A DNA stretch of 64,000 bases from an uncultured Eisenbergiella sp. Lineage in GTDB: Bacteria > Bacillota > Clostridia > Lachnospirales > Lachnospiraceae. Below are positions 32,145-41,227 of this stretch, piece after piece. How positions within the stretch are numbered: the first letter of the stretch is position 1; every line of letters begins with the position of its first letter. The notes under the pieces were generated by a model, which worked only from the letters and a program-made list of their open reading frames with translations, searched no databases and was not told where the DNA came from. The DNA lies in the NCBI GenBank assembly GCA_910585455.1, contig CAJUEL010000002.1, forward strand, positions 92,599 to 156,598. Reading direction: 5' to 3'. Made by a program: the position numbers and the translations under genes.

Positions 32145-35100
32145 ATGAAAAAACGTTTTAAAGTTTTACGCAGGCGCGGTCTCGCGCTGTTCCTTGCACT
32201 GACCATGGTCATGGGGATGTCACTTACGGCTTTTGCGGAGGAAAGCACGGGGGTAGAAACACCTGCTCCTGTGGAAAGCGCTCCTGCAGCCGCAGAAAGT
32301 GCCCCTGATGCGGGTGATATCAACATCAACACGATTGTTACCCCTCCGTCGGAGGTATACGAGGCTCCAGAGACCTCCAGTTCTGTAGACAGCACCGTAA
32401 CCGCTGGAAGTGAAAGCAGCGTTGTCCCTGACAACAGCGATTCTCAAACTCCCGAAAGTACGGAAGCTCCTGCTACGACTGAGGCATCCGGCGAGGCTGA
32501 TACCCCGGACAATACAGAAGTAACCGACGAAACCACAGCTCCCGCTGATGCGGAAGTGCCTGTCACAGAAGAGAGCGCTGCTATTGCGCTGATGACCGCT
32601 AATCCGGAAGAAGCTGCCGTTGAGGAAGAGACCTTTCACATTGCCGATACGCAGCGTCCCGGTGCATCTGATGAAGTTGAGAGTGATATAGGAACAGATA
32701 AGGATAAACTCGACTCAGCCGATGGTGAAAAGAAAAACTGGGATATTTTCTACGACCCGGACAGGGACGTATATAAGGTTACTTTTAACATCGGTGCAGA
32801 TGCAGAAGGAATTACCCAGGTAGTTGATCTGACGCAGGCATTGGAGCTGCTGGGACAGTATGTAGAAACTGGGAAGCAGGAGCTGCAGGATGCAATCGAT
32901 GCTTTGGATAAGCCGGTAGAGCCTGGTAAGCCGGAGGGATTGGACGAAACCATTCAGAATGTATGGGATGCAGTGTTTGATTCATACAGCGGTGATGGGA
33001 ATGATGATAACACGTCGGAAAATGTTTTACAGCAGATGGCAACTGCGGGCCTTGATACCGATGATAAGTATGTGCAGGAGTATGCACAGTATCTGGTTAA
33101 TAAGGCGGATAATGCATTTTTGATCAAAGTATTCGAAACCCGTGGTGCAGTCGGCGGCGTTGGTAAGTTCAAGTATTTTATGCAGTGGGAGTCGAGCTAC
33201 AACGGAAAGGGAGAGCCCACCGATGCGCAGATTGCCGAGGCAATTGCCAGCGTACAAAAGCAGGATGCGCGCTTACAGGTTCCCAGCTATGCGGTTGATA
33301 AAGACTCTGATGCATACAAGGACTATGAGGATGCCATGAAAGCATACGATGCTGATGTGGAAAAGCTAAAGGCTGATTTTGATCGTCGCGTTGGCGCCAA
33401 TGTACTGGAGCCCGGCGATGTAAAGAAGTTCGAGCTGTTTATTACCAGCGATTCCAAGCATACTTACAAGTATCAGAGTGGCAGCTTCACATTGGCCACC
33501 CCTAGCTGGAACGCAAATCCCAATGGTGGCACGACCGGTTTTGATGGTCAGATTTTGCCGGATGAGTATGTGGATCATGCAACGTATTATGTCACTGTAG
33601 CAGCTGCGCCTATGCAAAGTTTGTTTTACCAGATCGGCATGGCAGATCCGAAGAATCCGTTGAACCAGAATAACCTTATGGGGGATGGTTCGGTCGGCCT
33701 GGGCTATGATGGCAACGGCAATATAATAGACTATGCCGATTACTGGGATGCTGAAATTGCCAAATTTCTTGCCCAATACGAGGGCGAAACTCTGGATGAA
33801 CAGCTGAATAATTATATTCTGGCGTATTATGGTAACCAATATAAAACCATTGATGAGCTGGTGCAGAAAAATCCAGAGGCCTGTGCTGAGCTGACAAAGA
33901 CCACCACTTCCGGCAATAAGGAATTCAAAATAGCCGGACACAATGGTCCGTTTGAAGTTGTTGCTCATACAGAAACAGTCAAGTACGATCATTTTTACAA
34001 AAACCTGTTCTCATTTGCGTTTGGCGATGAAGCGGATATTGACAAAATTTTAGGCGAGGCAAAATTCAATCCTGCTACAAACCGCTGGGAGTACGAAAAT
34101 GATTCCTGGACTGACAATGGTTACCAGAATGCCCTCTATTACTACATGGATCACAAAGAAATCTGGGAGAAGACCGATGCGTATTTTGCGGCTCTGCTGG
34201 ATGGTGGTTTGAGCAAAGAGCAGGCAACCTGGACCAGCTTGATGATGGCGCTCAACATTGATGGCGAGCTGACCGGAAATAGTTGGCAGGATACACAATG
34301 GCCCTGGTACAGCTCCATTCAGCTTGAGCGGATGGACATTGATTTCAACCTGACCAAGAAAGACGGAGAAACAGGTGAAACCATTACAAGCTCCGAAACA
34401 GGGTTCCAGATTTATTACATTGAAGAAGTTGTAAATGAGGACGGAACGACAAGCAAGGTTAATATGTATTGTACCACAAAGGTTGAAGAAGATGGAACCA
34501 TCTCTTATATATTTGTGACCACCCCTTCAACTGTGTGGACAGAAAATGGCGTATTGAATATTTCCAACGCCCTGATGAAAGATATTGTGTACTACTTGCA
34601 GGAGACAAAGGCACCGGATGGCTATGAGCTGGATGGGAACATCTATCTTGTAATGAGCGAAGAGGATTATAATAAGCTGACTGATGAGGAAAAAGACAAA
34701 TTAGAGCATTTTGACGGATTCCTTAACCTCAACAAGTCTGCTGACGGTCTGTCCGTTTCCACAGACTTTGTGAATGTCAGAATTATTACTCCTCCCACGC
34801 CTGATCCGACCCCCGACCCGGGTCCTGACCCTGGTCCCGATCCGGATCCTGATCCCGATCCGACACCGGATCCTGATCCGACGCCCGATCCTGACCCGGA
34901 AATTCCGGACGAACCGACTCCCTTGACGGATATTCCCGAAGAGCTTACTCCTCTGACAGATATCCCCGAAGAGATCGTTCCCCTGAGTGCAGTACCCGGT
35001 GAAGAGCTGATCGATCTTTTTGATGAGGATGTGCCTCTGGCAAACGTTCCCCAGACGGGCGATATTTCCGTTATGTGGTACGTCACAATTCTTCTGACTG

Positions 35101-35147
35101 CCTGCGGTCTTGCAGTTCTGACTCTTCGCAGACGGAAAGAGAATTAA
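32145..35147 (+). CDS. Large sortase-anchored adhesin with SpaA/Cna-B-like domain
   Basis: A 1000-residue surface protein. It begins with a signal peptide (basic start, hydrophobic core LALFLALTMVMGMS, site AFAEE), then a long Thr/Glu/Pro/Ala-rich low-complexity stalk to about residue 150. A large unassigned region follows (about 195-720), then a SpaA/Cna-B-like beta domain (about 730-880) with FNLTKKDGETGE and VYYLQETKAPDGYELD, typical of isopeptide-forming pilin and adhesin domains. A Pro-Asp repeat spacer (about 883-920) leads to the wall signal VPQTG, a membrane helix and the tail RRRKEN. Sortase should link it to peptidoglycan. No sortase gene lies in the window. ATG 32145 is favoured by the signal peptide and AAAGGA; the open frame upstream runs through aptamer 3. 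The triple c-di-GMP riboswitch is its leader. Confidence 0.88.
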   Translation: MKKRFKVLRRRGLALFLALTMVMGMSLTAFAEESTGVETPAPVESAPAAAESAPDAGDININTIVTPPSEVYEAPETSSSVDSTVTAGSESSVVPDNSDSQTPESTEAPATTEASGEADTPDNTEVTDETTAPADAEVPVTEESAAIALMTANPEEAAVEEETFHIADTQRPGASDEVESDIGTDKDKLDSADGEKKNWDIFYDPDRDVYKVTFNIGADAEGITQVVDLTQALELLGQYVETGKQELQDAIDALDKPVEPGKPEGLDETIQNVWDAVFDSYSGDGNDDNTSENVLQQMATAGLDTDDKYVQEYAQYLVNKADNAFLIKVFETRGAVGGVGKFKYFMQWESSYNGKGEPTDAQIAEAIASVQKQDARLQVPSYAVDKDSDAYKDYEDAMKAYDADVEKLKADFDRRVGANVLEPGDVKKFELFITSDSKHTYKYQSGSFTLATPSWNANPNGGTTGFDGQILPDEYVDHATYYVTVAAAPMQSLFYQIGMADPKNPLNQNNLMGDGSVGLGYDGNGNIIDYADYWDAEIAKFLAQYEGETLDEQLNNYILAYYGNQYKTIDELVQKNPEACAELTKTTTSGNKEFKIAGHNGPFEVVAHTETVKYDHFYKNLFSFAFGDEADIDKILGEAKFNPATNRWEYENDSWTDNGYQNALYYYMDHKEIWEKTDAYFAALLDGGLSKEQATWTSLMMALNIDGELTGNSWQDTQWPWYSSIQLERMDIDFNLTKKDGETGETITSSETGFQIYYIEEVVNEDGTTSKVNMYCTTKVEEDGTISYIFVTTPSTVWTENGVLNISNALMKDIVYYLQETKAPDGYELDGNIYLVMSEEDYNKLTDEEKDKLEHFDGFLNLNKSADGLSVSTDFVNVRIITPPTPDPTPDPGPDPGPDPDPDPDPTPDPDPTPDPDPEIPDEPTPLTDIPEELTPLTDIPEEIVPLSAVPGEELIDLFDEDVPLANVPQTGDISVMWYVTILLTACGLAVLTLRRRKEN

Positions 35148-35187
35148 GAAACCCGGCCGGTTTTCAACGGTCTGTGGGCAATATGCG

Positions 35188-35221
35188 GCCCGGAGTCTGA
35201 AAAGACTCCGGGCTGTATTTT
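35188..35221 (+). terminator. Intrinsic terminator after the adhesin gene
   Basis: GCCCGGAGTC pairs perfectly with GACTCCGGGC (six-base loop), followed by TGTATTTT. Confidence 0.8.
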
Positions 35222-35701
35222 CGTGTACGGCAGGCATTTTATTAAAAGTGTTTGTTCAGATATTATATCAATCAGTCCACCCCGGCGTACATCGCTCCCT
35301 GCTGCGGATTGAAAATGGATTTCCCTGTGAAAAACACGAATTATCTGGACGCAATTCCCTTTTTCGTTTATAATGAAGGAACATGGCTGCATCGCTATGA
35401 TCAGTTGTCGAAATCATGAATCATTTTATGTCGGGTGGATATGAAACGGTTGCTTTTTGGCTGCATGGAGATGGGGCGGAAAAGTGAAATCAAAGAGCGA
35501 GCGCAAGAAGGCAATGCGGGGACCAGCGGTCCCCAGAGTTTTGCCAGGTGGCGCTTTTTAAGGGGCGTCCCCCCATCATCAGGAAGCCCGGGAGGCTTGC
35601 GCAGGGAGTCCGGACAGCAGAGCAGTACTGCAATTGGTTTCGCTGTCCGGATTCCTGTTCGCTGTCATTTATTCACCAAAAAAGAGGAGGTAATTTCAAA
35701 T
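35222..35701 (+). other. Structured intergenic leader region before malQ
   Basis: No credible gene, although the malQ frame happens to be open back to 35435. The second half is G+C-rich and folds strongly: GGGGACC/GGTCCCC at 35518-35534 inside a GGCAA/TTGCC helix, and a 14 bp stem with one wobble, GGAGTCCGGACAGC (35605) with GCTGTCCGGATTCC (35642-35655). These could be part of a structured 5-prime leader. No known riboswitch consensus was recognised. Confidence 0.45.
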
Positions 35702-37192
35702 ATGAGAGAAAGTGGCATTCTGCTTCCGATATTCAGTCTGCCGTCCCCCCACGGGATCGGCTGCTTTTCAAAGGAAGCGTACAAATGGGTAGATTTTTTA
35801 GCAAAGGCAGGTCAGAAGTACTGGCAGATTCTGCCTCTGGGACCGACGAGCTATGGGGACTCGCCCTACCAGTCCTTTTCCACCTATGCGGGGAACCCCT
35901 ATTTCATCGATTTAGAGGAGCTGGTAAAAGCGAAATACTTAACGCGGGCGGAAGTGAATGCCTGCGATATGGGGGATGACGAACGGGATATCGACTATGG
36001 AAAGCTATACGCCAACCGCATGCCGCTGCTTAAGAAAGCCTACAAAAGGAGCAAAAAGCATCCGGACGAAGAATTTGCGGCATTCCGGAAGGAAAATGGC
36101 TGGTGGCTGGAAGATTACGGGCTGTTCATGGCGGTGAAGGATATTTTTGAAGGCGTAAGCTGGGATCAGTGGGCGGAGGATATCCGGTATCGCTGGGATA
36201 ACGCGATGTGGTACTACAAGACCAATTATGAGGATGAAATCAGCTTTTACGCGTGGCTGCAATATCTGTTTTTCAAACAGTGGCTGAAGCTGAAAAGCTA
36301 TGCCAATGAAAAGGGAATCCGCATCATCGGCGACATTCCGATTTATGTGGCGTATGACAGCGCGGATGTATGGGCGCATCCGGATATGTTCCAGCTGAAT
36401 GAAGAGCGCAAGCCCGCCGCGGTGGCGGGGTGTCCGCCGGACGGATTTTCCGCAGACGGCCAGCTTTGGGGCAATCCGCTGTACCGCTGGGACTATCATA
36501 AGAAAACGGGCTATGACTGGTGGGTAAAGCGCATCGATAACTGCTTCACGCTCTATGATGTGGTGCGCATCGACCATTTCCGGGGCTTTGACGAATATTT
36601 TTCCATTCCGGCAGGTGACAAGACCGCGGTAAACGGGCACTGGGAAAAGGGACCGGGCATCGATCTTTTCAATGTGTTAAAGAGCAGGCTGGGTGAGAAG
36701 GACATCATCGCGGAGGATCTGGGGTACATGACGGATACTGTGCGCAAGCTGGTTGCGGACAGCGGCTATCCGAACATGAAGGTTCTGGAATTCGCCTTTG
36801 ACGCGCGGGATTCCAGCGGCTCCAACGATTATCTGCCCCACAACTACGGGACGAACTGTGTGGCATATACCGGCACCCACGACAACGAGACGGTGTTTGG
36901 ATGGCTTGGCAGCATCACGAAGGCGGAGAAAAAGGCGCTGCGCGTGTATTTAAACAGAATGACCGAGACGGATGAGGAGCTGGCGAGGGAGCTGGTCCGC
37001 ACAGCGATCGCGAGCACGGCGAAGATGTGCATCATCCCGATACAGGATTATCTGCTTTTGGACAACACGGCGCGCATCAACTTTCCTTCCACGCTGGGCA
37101 CGAACTGGCGCTGGCGGATGAAGGAAGCGGATATCACGAAGGAGCTGACCAGGGAAATCAAAAGGCTCTGCAGCTTATACGGAAGGGTTTGA
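35702..37192 (+). CDS. malQ: 4-alpha-glucanotransferase MalQ
   Basis: GH77 amylomaltase that transfers maltodextrin units between glucans and works with glycogen phosphorylase and debranching enzyme. The 496-residue protein starts MRESGILLPIFSLPSPHGIG and has WQILPLGPTSYGDSPYQSFS. The catalytic nucleophile Asp is in VRIDHFRGFDEYFSIP (about 289), the acid/base Glu in IIAEDLGYMT (about 340) and the third acid in GTHDNETVFGWLG (about 393). All are intact. The long in-frame extension from 35435 is rejected because ATG 35702 has AGAGGAGG and matches the family start. The sialidase-fold gene begins immediately after the stop. Confidence 0.95.
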   Translation: MRESGILLPIFSLPSPHGIGCFSKEAYKWVDFLAKAGQKYWQILPLGPTSYGDSPYQSFSTYAGNPYFIDLEELVKAKYLTRAEVNACDMGDDERDIDYGKLYANRMPLLKKAYKRSKKHPDEEFAAFRKENGWWLEDYGLFMAVKDIFEGVSWDQWAEDIRYRWDNAMWYYKTNYEDEISFYAWLQYLFFKQWLKLKSYANEKGIRIIGDIPIYVAYDSADVWAHPDMFQLNEERKPAAVAGCPPDGFSADGQLWGNPLYRWDYHKKTGYDWWVKRIDNCFTLYDVVRIDHFRGFDEYFSIPAGDKTAVNGHWEKGPGIDLFNVLKSRLGEKDIIAEDLGYMTDTVRKLVADSGYPNMKVLEFAFDARDSSGSNDYLPHNYGTNCVAYTGTHDNETVFGWLGSITKAEKKALRVYLNRMTETDEELARELVRTAIASTAKMCIIPIQDYLLLDNTARINFPSTLGTNWRWRMKEADITKELTREIKRLCSLYGRV

Positions 37193-38176
37193 ATGATGGA
37201 TTACCGGGTGATCGATCACCAACATATATTTGCGTCGGAAACATATTTCCGGCAGTGTCATGCCTCCACGGTCTGCCTGCTGCCGGACGGGACGCTGGGA
37301 GCCGCCTGGTTTGGCGGAGAACAGGAAAAAGCGCCCGACGTGGCGATCTGGTTTTCCAAAAGGCAGGACGGCCGCTGGTCTGTGCCGGAAAAAATTGCGG
37401 ACCGGGAAAATGTGCCCTGCTGGAATCCTGTTCTGTTTGCGGACGGTGAGAGGCTGCTGCTGTTTTATAAAGTCGGAAATGAGATTCCCACATGGCAGAC
37501 GATGACGAAGGAATCCCTGGACTGCGGATGCACCTGGAGTGCGGAGCGGGAGCTGGTGCCGGGAGACTTCGGCGGCAGGGGTCCGGTGAAAAACAAGTGC
37601 ATCCGCCTGCAGGACGGCGCGATCCTCGCGCCCGCTTCCACGGAGGGCGGCGGCTGGGAATGCTTTACGGACCGCACAGAGGACGGCGGGAGGACCTGGA
37701 AAAGGAGCGAAAATGTGCCCATCGACAGGGCAGCGCTGACAGGGACGGGCGTCATACAGCCCACGCTGTGGCAGGACAGGGCAGGCGATGTGCACATGCT
37801 GATGCGCAGCAGCGAGGGATGCATTTTCAGAAGCGATTCCGCAGACGGGGGCAGAAGCTGGGGACAGGCGGTGCGGACGGCGCTGCCGAATAACAACTGC
37901 GGTATTGATCTGGCACAGCTGGCGGACGGCAGGCTGGTGCTCGTCTATAATCCGGTTTCGGGCAACTGGGCGGCGCGTTCGCCCATCGTGTTTGCGGTTT
38001 CCGAAGATAACGGGGAAACCTGGAGCGAGCCTCAGTACCTGGATCATGTGCCCTGCGACCGGAATGTGGAAAGCGCGGAATTTTCCTATCCTGCCATCAT
38101 CGCGGAAGGAAAAGACGTGTATATCACCTACACTTGGAAACGGCGCACGATCGCATTCTGGCATCTGCGGTTTTGA
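37193..38176 (+). CDS. Sialidase-fold (BNR/Asp-box) exo-glycosidase-like protein
   Basis: A 327-residue cytoplasmic-looking protein of the six-bladed sialidase fold. At least three Asp-box-like motifs are visible: SLDCGCTWSAE, TEDGGRTWKRS, SADGGRSWGQ and SEDNGETWSEP. The N-terminal STVCLLPDGTLGAAWFGG is typical of the broad family of exo-sialidase-like glycosidases. There is no signal peptide, so it would act on imported sugars. True sialidase activity is not assured; related proteins include rhamnosidases and lyase-associated enzymes. ATG 37193 directly follows the malQ stop, indicating one transcript. Confidence 0.72.
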   Translation: MMDYRVIDHQHIFASETYFRQCHASTVCLLPDGTLGAAWFGGEQEKAPDVAIWFSKRQDGRWSVPEKIADRENVPCWNPVLFADGERLLLFYKVGNEIPTWQTMTKESLDCGCTWSAERELVPGDFGGRGPVKNKCIRLQDGAILAPASTEGGGWECFTDRTEDGGRTWKRSENVPIDRAALTGTGVIQPTLWQDRAGDVHMLMRSSEGCIFRSDSADGGRSWGQAVRTALPNNNCGIDLAQLADGRLVLVYNPVSGNWAARSPIVFAVSEDNGETWSEPQYLDHVPCDRNVESAEFSYPAIIAEGKDVYITYTWKRRTIAFWHLRF

Positions 38177-38182
38177 GGAGCG

Positions 38183-38203
38183 GACCGGAATTTCCTTCCG
38201 GTC
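38183..38203 (+). repeat. Hairpin after the sialidase-fold gene
   Basis: GACCGGAA pairs with TTCCGGTC around TTTCC, seven bases after the stop. No T run follows, so terminator function is uncertain. Confidence 0.45.
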
Positions 38204-38229
38204 TGGCTGATTGACGCTACAGCAGGAAC

Positions 38230-38267
38230 GTCCATAACAGCGCAGACCTGTCTGAAGCATTACGGAC
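38230..38267 (+). repeat. Small hairpin H4 (conserved loop)
   Basis: GTCC/GGAC closes an imperfect stem around the loop core CAGACCTGTCTGA, the same loop sequence as H2. An outer CAGC/GCTG could extend the stem. Confidence 0.4.
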
Positions 38268-38317
38268 GGGCTGCGGCATACAGGGGGAAAATAGATCCCC
38301 AGACCATTGATTGGCAT

Positions 38318-38333
38318 GTGCGCTAAAGCGCAC
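38318..38333. repeat. GTGCGC-TAAA-GCGCAC mini-hairpin
   Basis: Perfect 6 bp stem, 13 bp before the spermidine-synthase-like start. Related to 2492-2506 and 60825-60843. Confidence 0.4.
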
Positions 38334-38346
38334 AAAAGGTATAGGC

Positions 38347-40074
38347 ATGAAAAGTATTTTGAAAAACAAGTTTTATCTGTACATGACGGAATTTTTTGCG
38401 GGCATGAGCGTAATGGCGGTGGAAATGGGCGCGAGCAGACTTCTTGCGCCCTATTTCAGTTCCTCCCAGATCGTTTACACCATCATCATCGGCACGATCA
38501 TGATCGCCATGGCGCTGGGCAATGTCTGGGGAGGCAGGAGCGCGGATAAAGACCCGAATCCGGACCGGCTTTACCGGAGGATTTTAATCGCTGCGGTATG
38601 GATCGCCGCGATTCCGCTGCTGGGAAAATATGTAATTCTTGGCGTATCCGGACTGCTGATCCTGACGGTGAGCAATCATTTTCTGGTGATCGCGGCGTTC
38701 ATCGCCTGCATGGTGATTTTCGTATTTCCGCTGTTTTTGCTGGGAACTGTGACGCCCTCTTTGGCGAAATACACGGTGGGGAGCCTGGAGGACAGCGGCA
38801 GCATCGTGGGAACGCTGGGGGCGTTTAACACCATCGGCAGCATCATAGGCACCTTTTTGCCCACCTTCGTGACGATTCCGGCGGTGGGGACGGCGGTCAC
38901 CTTTTTGATTTTTTCCGGCGTGCTGCTTTTGCTGGGGCTGATTTATTTTATCAGCAAAAAGGAAAACCGCAGGGGCTGTGTGGCCGCGGCTGTGCTGTTT
39001 GCGCTGTGCAGCGTGTTCGGCAATTCGGACAGCTTCGCCTTCTGGGAGGATGATCTGGTCTTCGAAGGGGAATCCATTTACAATTATCTGCAGGTGAAGG
39101 AGAATGATAACAGCGTCATTTTGTCCACAAATGTGCTGTTTGGCGTGCAGTCCATTTTGAAAAAGGACGATTCCCTCACGGGGATGTATTACGACTATGC
39201 GCTGGCCGCGCCGCTGATGGTTGACAGGGGATCGGAGGATGCAGCGGACAGAGCCGGTGCGGATGCTGTAGCCAATGCAGGAGTGGCCGATGGAGGCACG
39301 GCAGGCGGAGTTGATGCGGACGCTGCAGCTGGTGAAATTGTCGGTGATGTAGCACAGCAGGAAGGTGTTGCCGGGCAGGAGGTTCTGATCCTGGGGATGG
39401 GAACCGGCACCTATGCCCATCAGTGCATGAAATATTATGACGACATTGCGGTGGAAGGGGTGGAGATCGACCAGCGCATCACCGATCTGGCGCGGGAATA
39501 TTTTGAGCTGCCCGGTCAGGTGGAGGTGACTACCTACGACGGGCGCGCTTATTTGCAGGCGGTGGACAAAAAGTACGACGTCATCATGGTGGATGCTTAT
39601 CAGGACATCACGATTCCGTTTCAGATGTCCTCCGCAGAATTTTTTACGATGGTGCGGGAGCACTTGAAGGAAAACGGCGTGATGGTGGTGAACATGAATA
39701 TGCAGTCCGGGGAAGAGGGCAGCATCAACGCCTGGCTGACGGATACGATTTCCAGCGTGTTCGATACGGTCTGTACGGTGAATGTGACCGGTTCCACCAA
39801 CCGGGAGCTGTTCGCGTCTCAAAATCCGCAGATTGCGCAGGTGCTGGCGTCCAATACGGAAAAAATTGCGGATGCACAGCTCAAAAGCATGATGGAGCGG
39901 GTGGGCGATACGCTGGAATTTTGTGAAAAGGGCGACCTGATTCTGACCGACGATAAGGCGCCCGTGGAGCTTTTAGGCATGCGCGTGATCGACGGCATCA
40001 TCCGGGATGAGATCGGTTATTATAAGGAAATTTTTAAGGAAAAGGGCATTTCGGGATTGCTGAATGAAATGTAA
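38347..40074 (+). CDS. Membrane protein fused to spermidine-synthase-like domain
   Basis: A 575-residue protein. Residues about 1-215 contain six or seven transmembrane helices (start YMTEFFAGMSVMAVEMGASR). Residues about 340-560 are a Rossmann SAM-binding/polyamine-synthase-like domain: VLILGMGTGTYAHQCMKYYD, VEGVEIDQRITDLAREYF and DAYQDITIPFQMSSAEFF. Between them lies an Ala/Gly/Asp-rich low-complexity linker of about 60 residues (about 295-340) that looks like a recent expansion. Such fused proteins are annotated as spermidine synthase, but true polyamine synthesis is rarely shown. ATG 38347 is the first start giving the usual N terminus. H2 follows the stop. Confidence 0.8.
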   Translation: MKSILKNKFYLYMTEFFAGMSVMAVEMGASRLLAPYFSSSQIVYTIIIGTIMIAMALGNVWGGRSADKDPNPDRLYRRILIAAVWIAAIPLLGKYVILGVSGLLILTVSNHFLVIAAFIACMVIFVFPLFLLGTVTPSLAKYTVGSLEDSGSIVGTLGAFNTIGSIIGTFLPTFVTIPAVGTAVTFLIFSGVLLLLGLIYFISKKENRRGCVAAAVLFALCSVFGNSDSFAFWEDDLVFEGESIYNYLQVKENDNSVILSTNVLFGVQSILKKDDSLTGMYYDYALAAPLMVDRGSEDAADRAGADAVANAGVADGGTAGGVDADAAAGEIVGDVAQQEGVAGQEVLILGMGTGTYAHQCMKYYDDIAVEGVEIDQRITDLAREYFELPGQVEVTTYDGRAYLQAVDKKYDVIMVDAYQDITIPFQMSSAEFFTMVREHLKENGVMVVNMNMQSGEEGSINAWLTDTISSVFDTVCTVNVTGSTNRELFASQNPQIAQVLASNTEKIADAQLKSMMERVGDTLEFCEKGDLILTDDKAPVELLGMRVIDGIIRDEIGYYKEIFKEKGISGLLNEM

Positions 40075-40080
40075 CGGCGC

Positions 40081-40110
40081 GTAACAGTCCGGACCTGTCT
40101 GAACTGTTAC
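40081..40110 (+). repeat. Small hairpin H2 with conserved 14-nt loop
   Basis: GTAACAGT pairs with ACTGTTAC around CCGGACCTGTCTGA. Relative to H1 (GTATCAGT/ACTGATAC) one base pair is swapped in both strands, a compensatory change. Six bases after the preceding stop. Confidence 0.6.
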
Positions 40111-40126
40111 AGCGGCGCAAAACGCG

Positions 40127-40948
40127 CTAAAGTGTCCGATAGCGGGAAGGAGAGACGCCGCAGCCCTTTTTAAAGAAACCGGAAAAATGGTGGTAGTCCG
40201 TAAATCCCAGACGGTCAGAAATTTCCTGTACGGAAAGGGAGGTCTGCCGAAGCAGGGTCTGTGACAGCTCCAGCCGTTGGGAAAGATAGTAGCTGTAGGG
40301 AGTGACATGGTAAACCTCCCGGAACAGGTGGATCGCCCGGGAACGGGAGAGGTGCACATGGGCGGCGATATTGTCAATGCTCATGGGAACGGTCAGATTA
40401 TGTTCGATATAATCCTTCATGGAAAGCGCCTGTGCCGGTATTGATGTCCGGCTTCCCAGGTGAGCCGAAAGCGCCTGTATATGACGATGCAAATGAAGAG
40501 CCAGTTCATCCGTACAGTGAACCGGTTCTTTTTCTATGGCGTGAAAAACGGCATAGAGATGCTCCGGATTTCCAAAGGCGGGGATTTTCAGCACAGAATC
40601 CAGATCGTAGTCGGAGAGCATGTGACGGACCAGGCTGCCGTTTACGTTGAACCAGATTTTTTCCCAGGGAGCCTGTCTGTCGGAATAATAGTGCTGGTAT
40701 TCGCCGGGGCGGAGGATGTAGGCGTCGCCCGTTTCCATGCGGTATTCTCTGTCTCCGCAGCGCAGATGTCCGGCGCCGCTCAGGACGCATTCAAATACGT
40801 AGCAGTCTCCGCGGGAGCGCCGGATTTCGTAGGTGGGGTCCGGGTTGGTGATGCCTGCCAGAATCGGCGTAAAGCGGGAGGAGGTCTGCCCTGTATAGAG
40901 GGCATATTGTTCTTTGCCGGGGCTGTAGCGTTCCAGAATAGCTGCCAT
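40127..40948 (-). CDS. AraC-family transcriptional regulator (divergent to GH2 gene)
   Basis: A 273-residue regulator. The N-terminal half is a cupin-like sugar-sensing domain (GDCYVFECVLSGAGHLRCGD, then AYILRPGEYQHYY). The C-terminal 100 residues hold two helix-turn-helix motifs: SIDNIAAHVHLSRSRAIHLF and SVQEISDRLGFTDYHHFSGF, the second with the usual AraC ending GVSPSRYR. It is divergent from the GH2 glycosidase at 41228 and most likely controls it in response to a sugar. GAAAGGAG precedes ATG 40948. A second AraC/glycosidase pair in mirror arrangement lies at 43774-45851. Confidence 0.9.
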   Translation of the reverse strand: MAAILERYSPGKEQYALYTGQTSSRFTPILAGITNPDPTYEIRRSRGDCYVFECVLSGAGHLRCGDREYRMETGDAYILRPGEYQHYYSDRQAPWEKIWFNVNGSLVRHMLSDYDLDSVLKIPAFGNPEHLYAVFHAIEKEPVHCTDELALHLHRHIQALSAHLGSRTSIPAQALSMKDYIEHNLTVPMSIDNIAAHVHLSRSRAIHLFREVYHVTPYSYYLSQRLELSQTLLRQTSLSVQEISDRLGFTDYHHFSGFFKKGCGVSPSRYRTL

Positions 40949-40999
40949 GAGAAAATGCTCCTTTCGGGGTTCTGCCCGAATTGGTATTCGTGTACTAAT

Positions 41000-41027
41000 A
41001 ATATAGCACTATTTTATACATTTGCAA
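41000..41027 (-). promoter_or_regulatory. Promoter for the AraC-type regulator
   Basis: On the minus strand TTGCAA (41022-41027), 16 bp spacer, TATATT (41000-41005). The remainder of the 279 bp gap up to 41227 must contain the GH2 promoter; a -10-like TATACT occurs near 41062 without a clear -35. Confidence 0.45.
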
Positions 41028-41227
41028 CTGTATTTTGCATGGTTTTTTAGCGAAAATGAATTATACTGTAGTTATAACGGCTACTGTTCAGATCGGTTTG
41101 CACGTCTGTAGTGCAGGCCGCAGGAAAATGTAGTGGTGGCGAACCTCCGCTCTGTCTGAGAGGAACGGTAAACTGTCAGTGACAAGGCGTGAGAATATGA
41201 GGCATCTAAAAAAGGAGGGAGTTTTTT

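Noticed and set aside
34793..34905. Pro-Asp coding repeat as a non-coding satellite
   Set aside because: The repeat is in frame and forms the expected wall spacer of the adhesin before its sorting signal.
35435..35701. Longer N terminus for MalQ
   Set aside because: The 89 extra residues match no GH77 protein, lie in a strongly folded GC-rich region, and ATG 35702 has an excellent ribosome site.
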